The notes below the pieces were generated by a model. The model made no database searches. It was not told the DNA's origin and saw only the letters and a program-made list of their open reading frames with translations. Positions 22,373-31,278 of a stretch of DNA of 55,369 nucleotides are shown in pieces. The position numbers and the translations under genes are program-made. Position 1 is the stretch's first letter. Each line of letters opens with the position of its first letter. The DNA comes from Thermodesulfovibrio sp. (lineage in GTDB: Bacteria; Nitrospirota; Thermodesulfovibrionia; UBA6902). The stretch is taken from the NCBI GenBank assembly GCA_026982355.1, contig JALSHG010000080.1, forward strand, positions 1-55,369. Reading direction: 5' to 3'.

Positions 22373-23596
22373 ATGCACTATCTTATAATAGGCGGAGGCA
22401 TAGCGGGGATGAGCGCTGCAAAGGCCGTCCGGCAGAGGGACAGACAGGCGGAAATCACCATAATATCCGGTGAAAAGGCATGCCCGTACTACAGGCCGAT
22501 GATACCCCTTTTGATTGAAGACGGCGATGCGGATGTCGCGTATGTCGACGACCCAGTAAACAAATACGGGATCAACATTCTGCATGACAGGGCAGTACAC
22601 GTGGATGTGCATGAACGGGAGGCGGGGCTTGCCTCCGGCAAAATCTCCGGCTTCGATAAGCTCCTTATCGCCACGGGCGGCCGGCCGGTTATTCCCGGTG
22701 TCCGGGGCATCAGCGGTCCGGGCGTGTTTACTCTGAGGACGGTTGATGACGCCCTCCGGATAAGGGCGGCGGCCCTGCAGGAGGGGGTCCGGGAGGCCGT
22801 TGTGATAGGCGGCGGCTTCGTGGGGATAAAGGCGGCCCTGGCGCTGAGCGGGCGGGGTATGGATGTCACAATAATCGAGCAGCTCGGTCGGATACTTCCC
22901 CGGATGCTTGATGCGAGGGGGGCGCAAATCATCTCCGGGGCCCTTGCAGGCAGGGGCATAAGGATACTGACCGGCAGCGCCGTCTCCGAGATAACGCATG
23001 ACAGCGGCAGGATCGCGGTGAGGCTTGATTCCGGCGGTATAACAGAGGCCGGCCTGGTGGTCGTGGCTGCAGGGGTGACGCCGGATATCGATATATTCAG
23101 GGATTCAGGGATAAGGACGGGGCGGGGAATCCGGGTCGGCGGGATGCTCGAGACAAACGCCCCCGGCGTCTATGCCGCCGGGGATGTTGTTGAATTCAGG
23201 GACATGTTGACCGGCAGGCCGTCTGTGAGCGGTCTGTGGACCAATGCAGAGGAGACGGGGCGCATTGCAGGGGCGAACATGGCCGGTGACGTGATGAAAC
23301 TGGAGGGGTTTCTGCCTGTGATGAACGCTGCGGATATTGCGGGTATCCCGGCGGTGTCGGCGGGAATCATTGACCCCTTGGAAGAGGGACACGAGACGTT
23401 CATTGACGACAGACCCGGCAGGTACAGGAGGCTTGTCTTCCGGGGGGACGTGCTCGAGGGGGCCTTGTTCATCGGTGATGTGCGGAATGCGGGTGTGTAC
23501 GTAAATCTGATAAGGAACAGGATTCCGCTCGGCGGACTTAAGGAAAAGGCGGTAACCGGCGATCTTCAGTATATCCATTTTTTAATCTCCGGGTGA
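22373..23596 (+). CDS. FAD-dependent pyridine nucleotide oxidoreductase (CODH-associated type)
   Basis: Two-Rossmann flavoprotein (407 aa). The FAD-binding motif is IIGGGIAGMSAAKAV at the N-terminus, the NAD(P)-binding motif VVIGGGFVGIKAALAL near residue 145, and the second FAD motif VYAAGDVVEF near 265. It lacks the active-site disulfide of thioredoxin or lipoamide reductases, and so belongs with ferredoxin/rubredoxin:NAD oxidoreductases. In other anaerobes such a gene follows cooS and cooF and is thought to pass CO-derived electrons to NAD(P). Here it faces the same way as cooS-cooF but is separated by an accessory island. The ribosome-binding site is GGAGG. Confidence 0.88.
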   Translation: MHYLIIGGGIAGMSAAKAVRQRDRQAEITIISGEKACPYYRPMIPLLIEDGDADVAYVDDPVNKYGINILHDRAVHVDVHEREAGLASGKISGFDKLLIATGGRPVIPGVRGISGPGVFTLRTVDDALRIRAAALQEGVREAVVIGGGFVGIKAALALSGRGMDVTIIEQLGRILPRMLDARGAQIISGALAGRGIRILTGSAVSEITHDSGRIAVRLDSGGITEAGLVVVAAGVTPDIDIFRDSGIRTGRGIRVGGMLETNAPGVYAAGDVVEFRDMLTGRPSVSGLWTNAEETGRIAGANMAGDVMKLEGFLPVMNAADIAGIPAVSAGIIDPLEEGHETFIDDRPGRYRRLVFRGDVLEGALFIGDVRNAGVYVNLIRNRIPLGGLKEKAVTGDLQYIHFLISG

Positions 23597-23684
23597 TTCC
23601 CGCGACTACCGGCAAATATTACTGTCTATTACCTGTACGCTTGCATAAAATATCCGCGGCGAAGCAGCGGAATGTTGTGACCGT

Positions 23685-24488
23685 TCACTTCACTATCATG
23701 CCGGCGTAACCGACCACGTAATCATAGTCCCCGCTGACCTCGCCTGAAGTCATGTACTTTACGAGCCTTGCCTCTTCCGCGCCCAGCCTCTCGGCGGCAA
23801 ACAGCATTGCGGTTACAGGCATGGCCCCGCACATACTGATCCGTTCATTCTTAACGGTCATGAAAAGCCCCTCGGGATCAAGCGCCTCGATCCTTTCAAT
23901 GGCCTTTCCGTCTTTTTCTCTTGCAACGGAATCGCTTACATAATGGCTCATGTCGGAGCTTGCGACGATCGTGACCGGATAGTCCGCATTTTTAATCACA
24001 TCGGCCATGGCCCCGCCGATCAGCCTGCACGCCTCCAGGGAGTCGGTCATCATTGTAATGGGGACGATCTTCACATCGGATGAGAAATAAACAATGAAGG
24101 GGAGCTGCACCTCGAGGGAATGCTCCATGGCATGCGCATAACCGTCCTCCGCAACAAGACTGCAGCAGTCCTTTATGCCGTCCGCAAGCCGCCCGTCGAT
24201 CTCCAGCTCGCCGGTTGGTATCTCCCATGCGCCCTCGGACATTATGGATACAGGGCTGCCCAGGCCGGTATGGTTCGGCCCGATCAGTATAAACGTGCGG
24301 GGGAACCTGATACGCGAGAAAACAGCGCCCGCCACCCGGCCCGAATAGACAAGACCGGCATGGGGTGAGACGATGCCGATGGCGCTTTCCTTACCGGCAT
24401 CAGTCCTTACATAACTCCTGACCTGCTCCGAGAGCTTTGCAGGCGAGGACGGATAGAATTGGCCGGCAACAGCAGGTTGACGTTTCAT
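23685..24488 (-). CDS. MEMO1 family protein (AmmeMemoRadiSam system protein B)
   Basis: A 267-aa homologue of the MEMO family, built like extradiol dioxygenases. Conserved segments are AVAGQFYPSSP, SPHAGLVYSG, LIGPNHTG, MEHSLEVQLPF, SSDMSHY and the C-terminal GYAGMIV; the histidines in these would form the metal site. In bacteria it usually occurs with an AMMECR1-domain protein and a radical SAM enzyme, which are not present here. The reaction is unknown. It stands alone between the FAD oxidoreductase (convergent) and dnaB. Confidence 0.93.
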   Translation of the reverse strand: MKRQPAVAGQFYPSSPAKLSEQVRSYVRTDAGKESAIGIVSPHAGLVYSGRVAGAVFSRIRFPRTFILIGPNHTGLGSPVSIMSEGAWEIPTGELEIDGRLADGIKDCCSLVAEDGYAHAMEHSLEVQLPFIVYFSSDVKIVPITMMTDSLEACRLIGGAMADVIKNADYPVTIVASSDMSHYVSDSVAREKDGKAIERIEALDPEGLFMTVKNERISMCGAMPVTAMLFAAERLGAEEARLVKYMTSGEVSGDYDYVVGYAGMIVK

Positions 24489-24560
24489 GGCCTCTCTTCA
24501 GAGCTTACGCCTGAATCAGTCTTGCAGTTTTGTAAAAAACGGCCCCGGACGGGCTGTGCC

Positions 24561-24612
24561 CCGCCGCTTTTGCGGCGGACCCCCCTGCCGGTTTTATGCA
24601 ACATTAAGGTAA
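24561..24612. repeat. Palindromic half-element with perfect hairpin
   Basis: A perfect stem CCGCCGC-TTTT-GCGGCGG (24561-24578) is followed by CCCCCTGCCGGTTTTATGCAACATTAAGGT, the usual right terminus of the family (ending 24610). It lies 40 bases after the dnaB stop (reverse strand) and may end that transcript. Confidence 0.75.
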
Positions 24613-24650
24613 TATTAAACCATTCCGGGGTGTTTTTAAAGGCCCTCAGC

Positions 24651-26033
24651 CTAAAAATCGTCATGGTCTATATAGTTTTTGAACTTTGTATACCTGTCCA
24701 GGAAGGTAAGCTCGATGGTCTTGGTCGGCCCGTTCCTCTGTTTTGCGATGATCAGCTCGGCAACACCTTTTTTCGCGTCCTTGATCCTGTAGTAATCGTC
24801 CCTGTACAGGAACAGTATCGTGTCCGCATCCTGCTCGATGGCGCCCGACTCCCTCAGGTCGGCAACCATGGGACGCTTGTTTTCCCCCCTCATCTCGCAG
24901 CTCCGGTTGAGCTGGCTGATAACCACAACCGGCACGGAGAGGTCCTTGGCCAGCGCCTTCAGTGAACGGGATATATCGGAGATAACCTGTTCCCTTGCCA
25001 CATGGCTGCCCACCCCGCCCATAAGCTGCAGGTAGTCGATCACTATCATGGCCAGGCCGTGCTCGGCCTTCAGCCTCCTGGCCTTTGCCCTGATATCCAG
25101 CACCGAGTTGAACGTATCGTCTATATATATCGGGGCATCGGCGAGCCTGCCCGCTGCATTCACCAGCTTCCTGTAGTCCTCCTTGCTGTGATAACCCGAG
25201 CGCACGGCCTTTGAATCGACCTCGGCCTCGGCGCAGATCATCCTGAGGACGAGCTGCTCCTTTGTCATCTCGAGGCTGAACACGGCAATGGGCCTTTTTT
25301 CCTCGATAGCCGCATGAGTAACGATATTGAGGCAGAAGGCGGTCTTGCCCATACCCGGCCTTGCGCCTATTACTATAAGGTCCCCGGGATGAAAGCCCGT
25401 GGTGGCCTCGTCAAGGTCTATGAACCCCGTGGGAAGGCCTGTTATGAGCTCCTTCTTGTTGTAGAGCTTGTCCACCATCTCAATGGTGTCTTTAAGCACA
25501 TCCCTGACATGTACATATGACTGTTTGACCATTTTTTCGGAGATATTGAAAATCTTCGTCTCAGCGAGGTCCAGTAGCTCGTTTATGTCATGCTCGGCGT
25601 CATAGCTCATGGTGATGATACCGGTCGCGGTGGAAATGAGATTGCGCAGGGTGGCCTTTTCCTTGATTATCTTTGAATGGTATCTGGCATTTGCGGCGGT
25701 CGGCACCAGGCTGACAAGGGCGCTCAGGTACGAAGCCCCCCCGACCTCCTCGAGCTGTTCCTTTTTGTTCAACTGCTCGGTGAGGGTTATCAGGTCTATG
25801 GGCTCGTTCTTTTCATAGAGGTCGAGCATGGCGATGAATATCTTTTTGTGGGCGTCCTTGTAGAAGTCATCCGGCGTGAGGATTTCAATGGCGGCTGCAA
25901 GCGCTTCATTTTCAAGCAGGACGGCCCCGAGGATGAACTGTTCCGCCTCTATGTTCTGGGGAGGCAGGCGGTCCATGCCGGCCATGGGGTGTCGCCCACC
26001 TTCCGGCCCCTTCTGATTGCGCACGTCAAGCAT
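24651..26033 (-). CDS. dnaB: Replicative DNA helicase DnaB
   Basis: Hexameric helicase (460 aa) that unwinds DNA at the fork. The N-terminal domain begins LPPQNIEAEQFILGAVLLE. The C-terminal RecA-like domain has Walker A GARPGMGKTAFCLN (about residue 215), Walker B IVIDYLQLM, and FISQLNRS-type and DLRESGAIEQDAD motifs. No intein. The start at 26033 has AGGAG formed by the rplI stop region; a later ATG at 25985 is possible. The rplI-dnaB order is a common bacterial arrangement. Confidence 0.97.
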   Translation of the reverse strand: MLDVRNQKGPEGGRHPMAGMDRLPPQNIEAEQFILGAVLLENEALAAAIEILTPDDFYKDAHKKIFIAMLDLYEKNEPIDLITLTEQLNKKEQLEEVGGASYLSALVSLVPTAANARYHSKIIKEKATLRNLISTATGIITMSYDAEHDINELLDLAETKIFNISEKMVKQSYVHVRDVLKDTIEMVDKLYNKKELITGLPTGFIDLDEATTGFHPGDLIVIGARPGMGKTAFCLNIVTHAAIEEKRPIAVFSLEMTKEQLVLRMICAEAEVDSKAVRSGYHSKEDYRKLVNAAGRLADAPIYIDDTFNSVLDIRAKARRLKAEHGLAMIVIDYLQLMGGVGSHVAREQVISDISRSLKALAKDLSVPVVVISQLNRSCEMRGENKRPMVADLRESGAIEQDADTILFLYRDDYYRIKDAKKGVAELIIAKQRNGPTKTIELTFLDRYTKFKNYIDHDDF

Positions 26034-26045
26034 TTTCAGATGCTC

Positions 26046-26510
26046 CTACGAATCTTCCCCTGATGAACCGGCTTTTTTAACCTCTACGGTCACGGATGCG
26101 GTCACATCCTGGTGCAGCTTAACGGTCACGGTATATGTGCCGATCCTCTTTATGGGCTCGTCGAGGATTATCTTGCGCCTGTCGATTTCCACACCCTGCT
26201 GCGCAATGGCCTCGGCAATATCCTTGGTGGTGACGGAACCGAACAGCTTGTCCTCCTCCCCTGCCCGGGCCTCTATGTTCAGGGTCATGCCGGAGAGTTT
26301 AGCGGACAATTGCTCTGCAGACAACCTGACCTTCCGGGCCTTTGCAAGGATCATCTTTTTTTCATGTTCAAACTGCCTGATATTTTTAGGATTGGCCTCC
26401 ACGGCTAGCTTGCGGGGAATGAGATAGTTCCTCCCGTAACCGTCGGCCACATCCAGAACAGTGCCTATTGTACCGAGGTCCTGTACGTCTTCCTTTAATA
26501 TGACTTTCAT
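26046..26510 (-). CDS. rplI: Ribosomal protein bL9
   Basis: Large-subunit protein (154 aa). The N-terminal RNA-binding domain MKVILKEDVQDLG...GYGRNYLIPRKLA is joined by a long helix to the C-terminal domain with LFGSVTTKDIAEAI. The start at 26510 gives the family N-terminus and has GGGAG upstream. It is followed by dnaB in the same operon with a 12-base gap. The C-terminus has a short charged extension (KKAGSSGEDS). Confidence 0.97.
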   Translation of the reverse strand: MKVILKEDVQDLGTIGTVLDVADGYGRNYLIPRKLAVEANPKNIRQFEHEKKMILAKARKVRLSAEQLSAKLSGMTLNIEARAGEEDKLFGSVTTKDIAEAIAQQGVEIDRRKIILDEPIKRIGTYTVTVKLHQDVTASVTVEVKKAGSSGEDS

Positions 26511-26635
26511 TTTCAGATCTCCCACCTTTTCTGCAAGTATTTCCGGATTTTTCCGGTACAGGTAATTGGATATTGTAGCCTAACGGGGGGCAAAAATCAA
26601 AGCCGGAACTCCAAGTGGCGTGAAATAAAGAATAT

Positions 26636-27517
26636 TCAGCCGGAATGCAGGCGATATCCGTGTCTTTTTATATATTCCGAGACGTTTTTCCTGTATGCCC
26701 TGTGGAGCAGCCGGGTGAGCCTGCCCGGTGAATCCGCGATCTTTGTATCATCCACCTCCGCCACCGGCATCACTTCCATTGTGGTGTTTGAAATAAAGAC
26801 CTCCTGTGCATTATAAAGCGCTTCCTTCCTGAACCTCCCCTCACTGACTTCAATCCCGACGTCCCCGGCAATATCAATGATCAGCCCCCTCGTTATCCCG
26901 TCCAGTATCCCGACATCAACCGAGGGGGTGCACAGTATGCCGTCCTTCACAAAAAAGACGTTCGTTACGGTCCCCTCCGCTATGTAGCCCCGGTAATTGA
27001 GCATCACCGCTTCGTATGCGCCCCTGTCTATGGCCTCTCTTTTTGCAAGGATGTTGTTCAGGAAGTTGAGGGACTTTATCTTCGGATCCAGTGCCCCCCT
27101 GAAATTGCGCCTTGTGTTGACCACCGCGATCCCGACGCCTTTCCGGTAATACCTCGGGGGGTATCTCCTGAAGTCACTGGAGATGATTACAAAGGTGGGC
27201 CCGGGACAGAGCGCGGGGTCCAGCCCCACGGGGCCGGGACCCCGCGAGACGGTTATCCTTATCACCGCATCCTTCTGGCCGTTTGCCTCCATGGTGCTGT
27301 AAACGGCCCTTTCTATGCCCTCCGGACTCATGGGAACGGCAAGACCGATCATTGACGCGGAACGGAAGAGTCGCCCGATGTGTTCCCTGAACCTGAAGAC
27401 AACGCCTTTATACGCCCTCAGGGTTTCATAAATCCCGTCGCCGTAGAGAAACCCGTGGTCAAAGACCGGGACCAACGCCCTGTCTTCCGGAACAAGCCTG
27501 TCGTTCAGGTAAATCAT
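26636..27517 (-). CDS. Class IV aminotransferase (IlvE/PabC/D-amino-acid type)
   Basis: PLP enzyme (293 aa from MIYLNDRLVPE). Family marks are DHGFLYGDGIYETLRAY, the PLP lysine in IKSLNFLNN, EAVMLNYRGYIAEGTVTN, and the C-terminal EVFISNTTMEVMPV. Branched-chain amino acid aminotransferase is the likeliest role; aminodeoxychorismate lyase and D-alanine aminotransferase share the fold and cannot be excluded. An upstream ATG at 27553 overlaps the stop of fprA (TGATG), so translation could begin there with 12 extra non-family residues. It is co-directional with fprA. Confidence 0.88.
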   Translation of the reverse strand: MIYLNDRLVPEDRALVPVFDHGFLYGDGIYETLRAYKGVVFRFREHIGRLFRSASMIGLAVPMSPEGIERAVYSTMEANGQKDAVIRITVSRGPGPVGLDPALCPGPTFVIISSDFRRYPPRYYRKGVGIAVVNTRRNFRGALDPKIKSLNFLNNILAKREAIDRGAYEAVMLNYRGYIAEGTVTNVFFVKDGILCTPSVDVGILDGITRGLIIDIAGDVGIEVSEGRFRKEALYNAQEVFISNTTMEVMPVAEVDDTKIADSPGRLTRLLHRAYRKNVSEYIKRHGYRLHSG

Positions 27518-27552
27518 GGAACAGGTCCGCGTTGATGTGGAAGCGCCCGGCA

Positions 27553-28776
27553 TCAATTAAATTTAAATTTCTTGTGGTACTCTTTTACCCCCGCGGCGAA
27601 ATTCCTGCCGAACTCGTAGCACGCCGACTCATCATCCATTGACGGCCTGTAGAGCACCTGAACGCCGGGCTCGACGGTCTCGAGCTTCATCCTCTCGAAT
27701 TCCTCATATGCCTCTTTTACCGCACCGCCGCCCCATCCGTAACTGCCGAATGCCCCCATGATCCTGTCTCTTGGGCGTAATCCCCTGAGATGCGCCAGGA
27801 ATTCAGCCACTGACGGGAACAGCATGTTGTTCAGGGTGGGGCTCCCGATGAGGCAGCCCCTCGACTTCCAGAATTCCTTTATCGCCGCGCTCATGGGCGT
27901 GGAACGGAGCTTTATCACCCGGCAGTCAATGCCCTCGTCCCTTATACCCTGCATTATCGGTACCGTCATGCGCTCCGTGCTGTTCCACATGGTATCGTAG
28001 ATCACCGACACACCCAGGTTCGCCTTGCCGTTCGCCATGTCGAGATACTTCTGTATTATGCTGCCCGGGTCCTTTCTCCAGATTATTCCATGGTCGGGGG
28101 CGATCATGTCTATCTCGAGTCCGAGTTTCCGGACCTCTTCGAGCTTTGACTTGATGAGCTGCCCGAAGGGCATGAGAATGTTCGCATAATAATCGATTAT
28201 GGAATCCTCCAGTTCGCAGAGCGAGGCGCCTTCCGTGAATTCATCGTCAAACCTTGCAGATGTCGCAAGATGCTGGCCGAACGCATCCTGCGAGAAGAGC
28301 AGTTTCGCTTCCTTGACATAGGTCATCATTGAATCAGGCCAGTGGAGCATCGGCGTTTCAAGAAACGCAAGGGTGTACTTGCCCGTATTGAGCGTGTCTC
28401 CCGTCTTGACGATCCTGAAATTCCACTTTGATGTGTCAAAATGCCTGTCAAGCCCCTTTTTGCCCTTGGCGGTTATATGAACAGTGGCCTCCGGCGCAAG
28501 CGACATGAGCCTGTCCACACTGCTTGCATGGTCGGGTTCAATATGGTTTATGATCACATTCCTGATATTCGACGGATCGGTCAGCGCCGTGATGTTTTTT
28601 ACGGTATGGCGCACAAAGTCATGCTTGACCGTGTCGACAAGCGTTATCTGCTCGTCCATTATCAGATAATTGTTGTATGTAGTGCCGTTCGGAGTTACAT
28701 ATCCGTGGAAATCCCTTACGGCCCAGTCGATTGCGCCCACCAGATAGATGTCCGGTTTTATTTCTATCGGCTTCAT
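27553..28776 (-). CDS. fprA: A-type flavoprotein / flavodiiron protein (FprA-like)
   Basis: A 407-aa protein with an N-terminal metallo-beta-lactamase-like diiron domain and a C-terminal flavodoxin domain. Diiron ligands appear in NHIEPDHASS, HWPDSMMTY, FSQDAFGQH and APDHGIIW. The FMN-binding flavodoxin part runs from about residue 250 (VSVIYDTMWNSTERM) and includes GSPTLNNM and GSYGWGGGA. Such enzymes reduce O2 to water or NO to N2O and protect anaerobes. The start at 28776 follows GAGGGAGG; the frame continues upstream only because it reads through a palindromic element. Confidence 0.94.
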   Translation of the reverse strand: MKPIEIKPDIYLVGAIDWAVRDFHGYVTPNGTTYNNYLIMDEQITLVDTVKHDFVRHTVKNITALTDPSNIRNVIINHIEPDHASSVDRLMSLAPEATVHITAKGKKGLDRHFDTSKWNFRIVKTGDTLNTGKYTLAFLETPMLHWPDSMMTYVKEAKLLFSQDAFGQHLATSARFDDEFTEGASLCELEDSIIDYYANILMPFGQLIKSKLEEVRKLGLEIDMIAPDHGIIWRKDPGSIIQKYLDMANGKANLGVSVIYDTMWNSTERMTVPIMQGIRDEGIDCRVIKLRSTPMSAAIKEFWKSRGCLIGSPTLNNMLFPSVAEFLAHLRGLRPRDRIMGAFGSYGWGGGAVKEAYEEFERMKLETVEPGVQVLYRPSMDDESACYEFGRNFAAGVKEYHKKFKFN

Positions 28777-28812
28777 GTCTCCCTCCCTCAGATATATCAG
28801 ATATAAAAGTAT

Positions 28813-28882
28813 AACCTTACAGTGGCATAAAAATGCCGGCGGCGGAACAGCCTCCCCTGCACGTTTATGCCGCATTAAGGTA
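28813..28882. repeat. Palindromic element, copy 9
   Basis: CCTTACAGTGGCATAA (28816) and, inverted, TTATGCCGCATTAAGG (to 28880) flank ATGCCGGCGGCGGAACAGCCTCCCC. It lies between the divergent genes fprA and typA, upstream of both starts. Confidence 0.85.
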
Positions 28883-29018
28883 TAGAATTTTACCAGGTGG
28901 GAATAATAGTTGCAAGCGGGCCGCGCATTCCGGCGGTTTCCGTGGCTGAATAATTATGTCTCATGTTGTATCATAGGTGGGCGGCCCGTCCCCCGTCAAT
29001 AATGGATCAGGACATGTA

Positions 29019-30866
29019 ATGAGACACGAACATCTGAGAAATATCGCGATTATCGCACATGTGGACCACGGCAAGACCACGCTCGTGGATTGCATGCTGA
29101 AACAGGCCGGCACCTTCCGTTCCACGGAAACGGTGATGGAGCGTGTCATGGACAACACCGACCTGGAGCGGGAACGGGGAATCACCATACTGGCGAAAAA
29201 CACCGCCGTTGATTTCAACGGGGTGAAGATAAATATTGTCGACACCCCTGGACATGCGGATTTCGGCGGTGAAGTTGAACGGACGCTCAAGATGGTGGAC
29301 GGTGTCCTGCTGCTCGTGGACGCCTCCGAGGGTCCCCTGCCCCAGACAAGGTTCGTGCTGAAAAAGACGCTGGAGCTCAACCTGCCTCCAATACTGGTGA
29401 TCAACAAGATAGACAGGCCGGATGCGCGGATACAGGAAGTGCTGAATGAAGTCTACGACATGTTCATAGACCTTGACGCCGCTGAGGAGCAACTGGAATT
29501 CCCCATAGTTTATACCAATGCAAAAAAAGGCACCGCGCAGCTCGATATACGGGATGAACCCTGCACTCTCATGCCCCTCTTTGATCTCATCCTGCAGACC
29601 ATCCCCGCTCCGGAAGGAGACGGCCGGGGGCCATTGCAGGTACTGATTACCAACATCGATTACAATGACTATGTGGGCAGGCTGGCCGTCGGCAGAATAT
29701 TTTCAGGCACCGTACGCACCGGGGATGCCGTGGGCGTGGCGGCGGGAAACGGCGATGTATACGCAACACGGATCACCTCGCTTTATACGTTCAAGGGGCT
29801 CCGGCGCGTGGAAACCGCGGAGGCATCCGTGGGTGACATAATCGCCCTTGCCGGCATGGAGGGAGTAAACATAGGGGATACCATCACGGACATGAAAAAT
29901 CCCAGGCCCCTCCCCAAGATCAAGGTGGATGAACCGACCATTTCAATGGTCTTTTCCGTCAACACGTCGCCTTTCTCCGGGAGGGAGGGGAAATTCGTCA
30001 CATCGAGGCACCTGAAGGAACGGCTCGAAAAAGAGCTTCTCTACAATGTATCCATCAGGGTGGATTTCGACAACCCCGATGCATTCAGGGTAATGGGCCG
30101 GGGAGAGCTCCAACTGGCTATCCTGATCGAGATGATGAGGCGGGAGGGTTACGAATTGTCGGCATCCATGCCGGAGACCGTTACAAAGACCAGAAACGGG
30201 GTTGTGTATGAGCCCATGGAGCTGCTGGTCGTTGATGTGCCGGAGAAGTACGCCGGCGCCGTAATCCGGCAGGCCGGCGCGAGCAGGGGAAAGATGCTCA
30301 GGATGCTGAACAACGGCCGCGGCAGGGTGAGGCTCGAGTTCAGGATACCCTCGCGCGGACTGATCGGGTTCAGATCGAGGTTCCTCACCGACACGCGGGG
30401 CACGGGGCTGCTGAACCACCTGTTTGACGGGTATGAACCGTGGCAGGGTTATATGACCAGGAGAAGCACGGGCGCACTGGTGGCGGACAGGCCGGGGAAG
30501 GCCACGCCCTATGCGCTCTTTCACTTGCAGCCGAGGGGCACTCTGTTTATAAGGGAAAACACCCGTGTTTACGAGGGAATGATCGTGGGAGAGAACTCCC
30601 GGGGAAACGACCTGAATGTCAACATCACCCGTGAGAAGAAGCTCACCAATATCAGGGCCGCGGCCTCGGACGAGGCGCTCCAGCTGATACCGGTGAAGAC
30701 CCTCAGCCTGGAAGAGGCCGTAGAGTTTATCAGGGAGGATGAGCTGGTGGAGATAACGCCGCTGTCCATACGTCTGAGGAAAAAGGTGCTCGCCGCCAGT
30801 ATGCGGCCCAGGGTGAACAGAGAGAAAACCTTAATGTTGCATAAGCCGGCAGGGGAGTCGCCGTAA
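29019..30866 (+). CDS. typA: Ribosome-associated GTPase TypA/BipA
   Basis: Translational GTPase (615 aa) related to EF-G, which assists ribosome assembly and stress adaptation. The G-domain begins [16 protein letters not shown] and includes [19 protein letters not shown] and [11 protein letters not shown]-like domains follow, with the TypA-specific C-terminal part [19 protein letters not shown] and [11 protein letters not shown]. The start at 29019 follows AGGA. The last 11 or so residues ([11 protein letters not shown]) are encoded by a palindromic element that has replaced the native end; TypA normally ends shortly after this point, so function is probably intact. Confidence 0.96.
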   Translation: MRHEHLRNIAIIAHVDHGKTTLVDCMLKQAGTFRSTETVMERVMDNTDLERERGITILAKNTAVDFNGVKINIVDTPGHADFGGEVERTLKMVDGVLLLVDASEGPLPQTRFVLKKTLELNLPPILVINKIDRPDARIQEVLNEVYDMFIDLDAAEEQLEFPIVYTNAKKGTAQLDIRDEPCTLMPLFDLILQTIPAPEGDGRGPLQVLITNIDYNDYVGRLAVGRIFSGTVRTGDAVGVAAGNGDVYATRITSLYTFKGLRRVETAEASVGDIIALAGMEGVNIGDTITDMKNPRPLPKIKVDEPTISMVFSVNTSPFSGREGKFVTSRHLKERLEKELLYNVSIRVDFDNPDAFRVMGRGELQLAILIEMMRREGYELSASMPETVTKTRNGVVYEPMELLVVDVPEKYAGAVIRQAGASRGKMLRMLNNGRGRVRLEFRIPSRGLIGFRSRFLTDTRGTGLLNHLFDGYEPWQGYMTRRSTGALVADRPGKATPYALFHLQPRGTLFIRENTRVYEGMIVGENSRGNDLNVNITREKKLTNIRAAASDEALQLIPVKTLSLEEAVEFIREDELVEITPLSIRLRKKVLAASMRPRVNREKTLMLHKPAGESP

Positions 30867-30917
30867 AACCTCCGGGCTCTACCGCCCGCGGGCGATGTTT
30901 CTATGCCGCTGCAAGGA
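30827..30917. repeat. Palindromic element, copy 10 (inside typA 3' end)
   Basis: CCTTAATGTTGCATAA (30829) and, inverted, CTATGCCGCTGCAAGG (to 30916) flank GCCGGCAGGGGAGTCGCCG and ACCGCCCGCGGGCGATG. The left 40 bases are translated as the C-terminal tail of TypA, with the stop inside the element. Confidence 0.85.
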
Positions 30918-30938
30918 AAACTTAGAGGTCACACGAGT

Positions 30939-31223
30939 TCAGATATTCCTGTTCACCATCTCTCTGAGTTCCTTACCGACTTTGAAGTAGGGCACCTTCT
31001 TGGGAGGCACATCAACGCTCTCGCCGGTCTTGGGGTTTCTGGCCTTTCTTGCCTTTCTGCTGCGGAGCCTGAAATTTCCGAATCCCCTTATTTCCACCTT
31101 CCCGCCCTTTGCAAGGGCCTCCTTGATGCTTTCAAAGATGGTCTCTATTATGACTTCGGTCTGTTTTTTTGACAGGCCGTCTATTTTCTCGGCTATTTTT
31201 TCGATAAGAACAGATTTCGTCAT
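30939..31223 (-). CDS. ihfB: HU/IHF-family DNA-binding protein (IHF beta-like)
   Basis: A 94-aa nucleoid protein. The helical N-terminus MTKSVLIEKIAEKI is followed by the beta-arm with GGKVEIRGFGNFRLR, RNPKTGESVDVP and the C-terminal VPYFKVGKELREMVN. The last segment is typical of IHF beta rather than HU. It should bend DNA as a dimer. It is the last gene of the cmk-rpsA operon; rpsA followed by ihfB is a known neighbourhood in proteobacteria, which supports the symbol. Good AGGAGG-like ribosome-binding site. Confidence 0.88.
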   Translation of the reverse strand: MTKSVLIEKIAEKIDGLSKKQTEVIIETIFESIKEALAKGGKVEIRGFGNFRLRSRKARKARNPKTGESVDVPPKKVPYFKVGKELREMVNRNI

Positions 31224-31278
31224 AAATCCCTCCTATGATAAATAATCTGACCGTTTCAGAGTTTGTTTGTCCGGCCGG

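Noticed and set aside
28777-28875. N-terminal extension of the FprA-like protein
   Set aside because: The extra residues are a read-through of a palindromic element; ATG 28776 has a strong ribosome-binding site.
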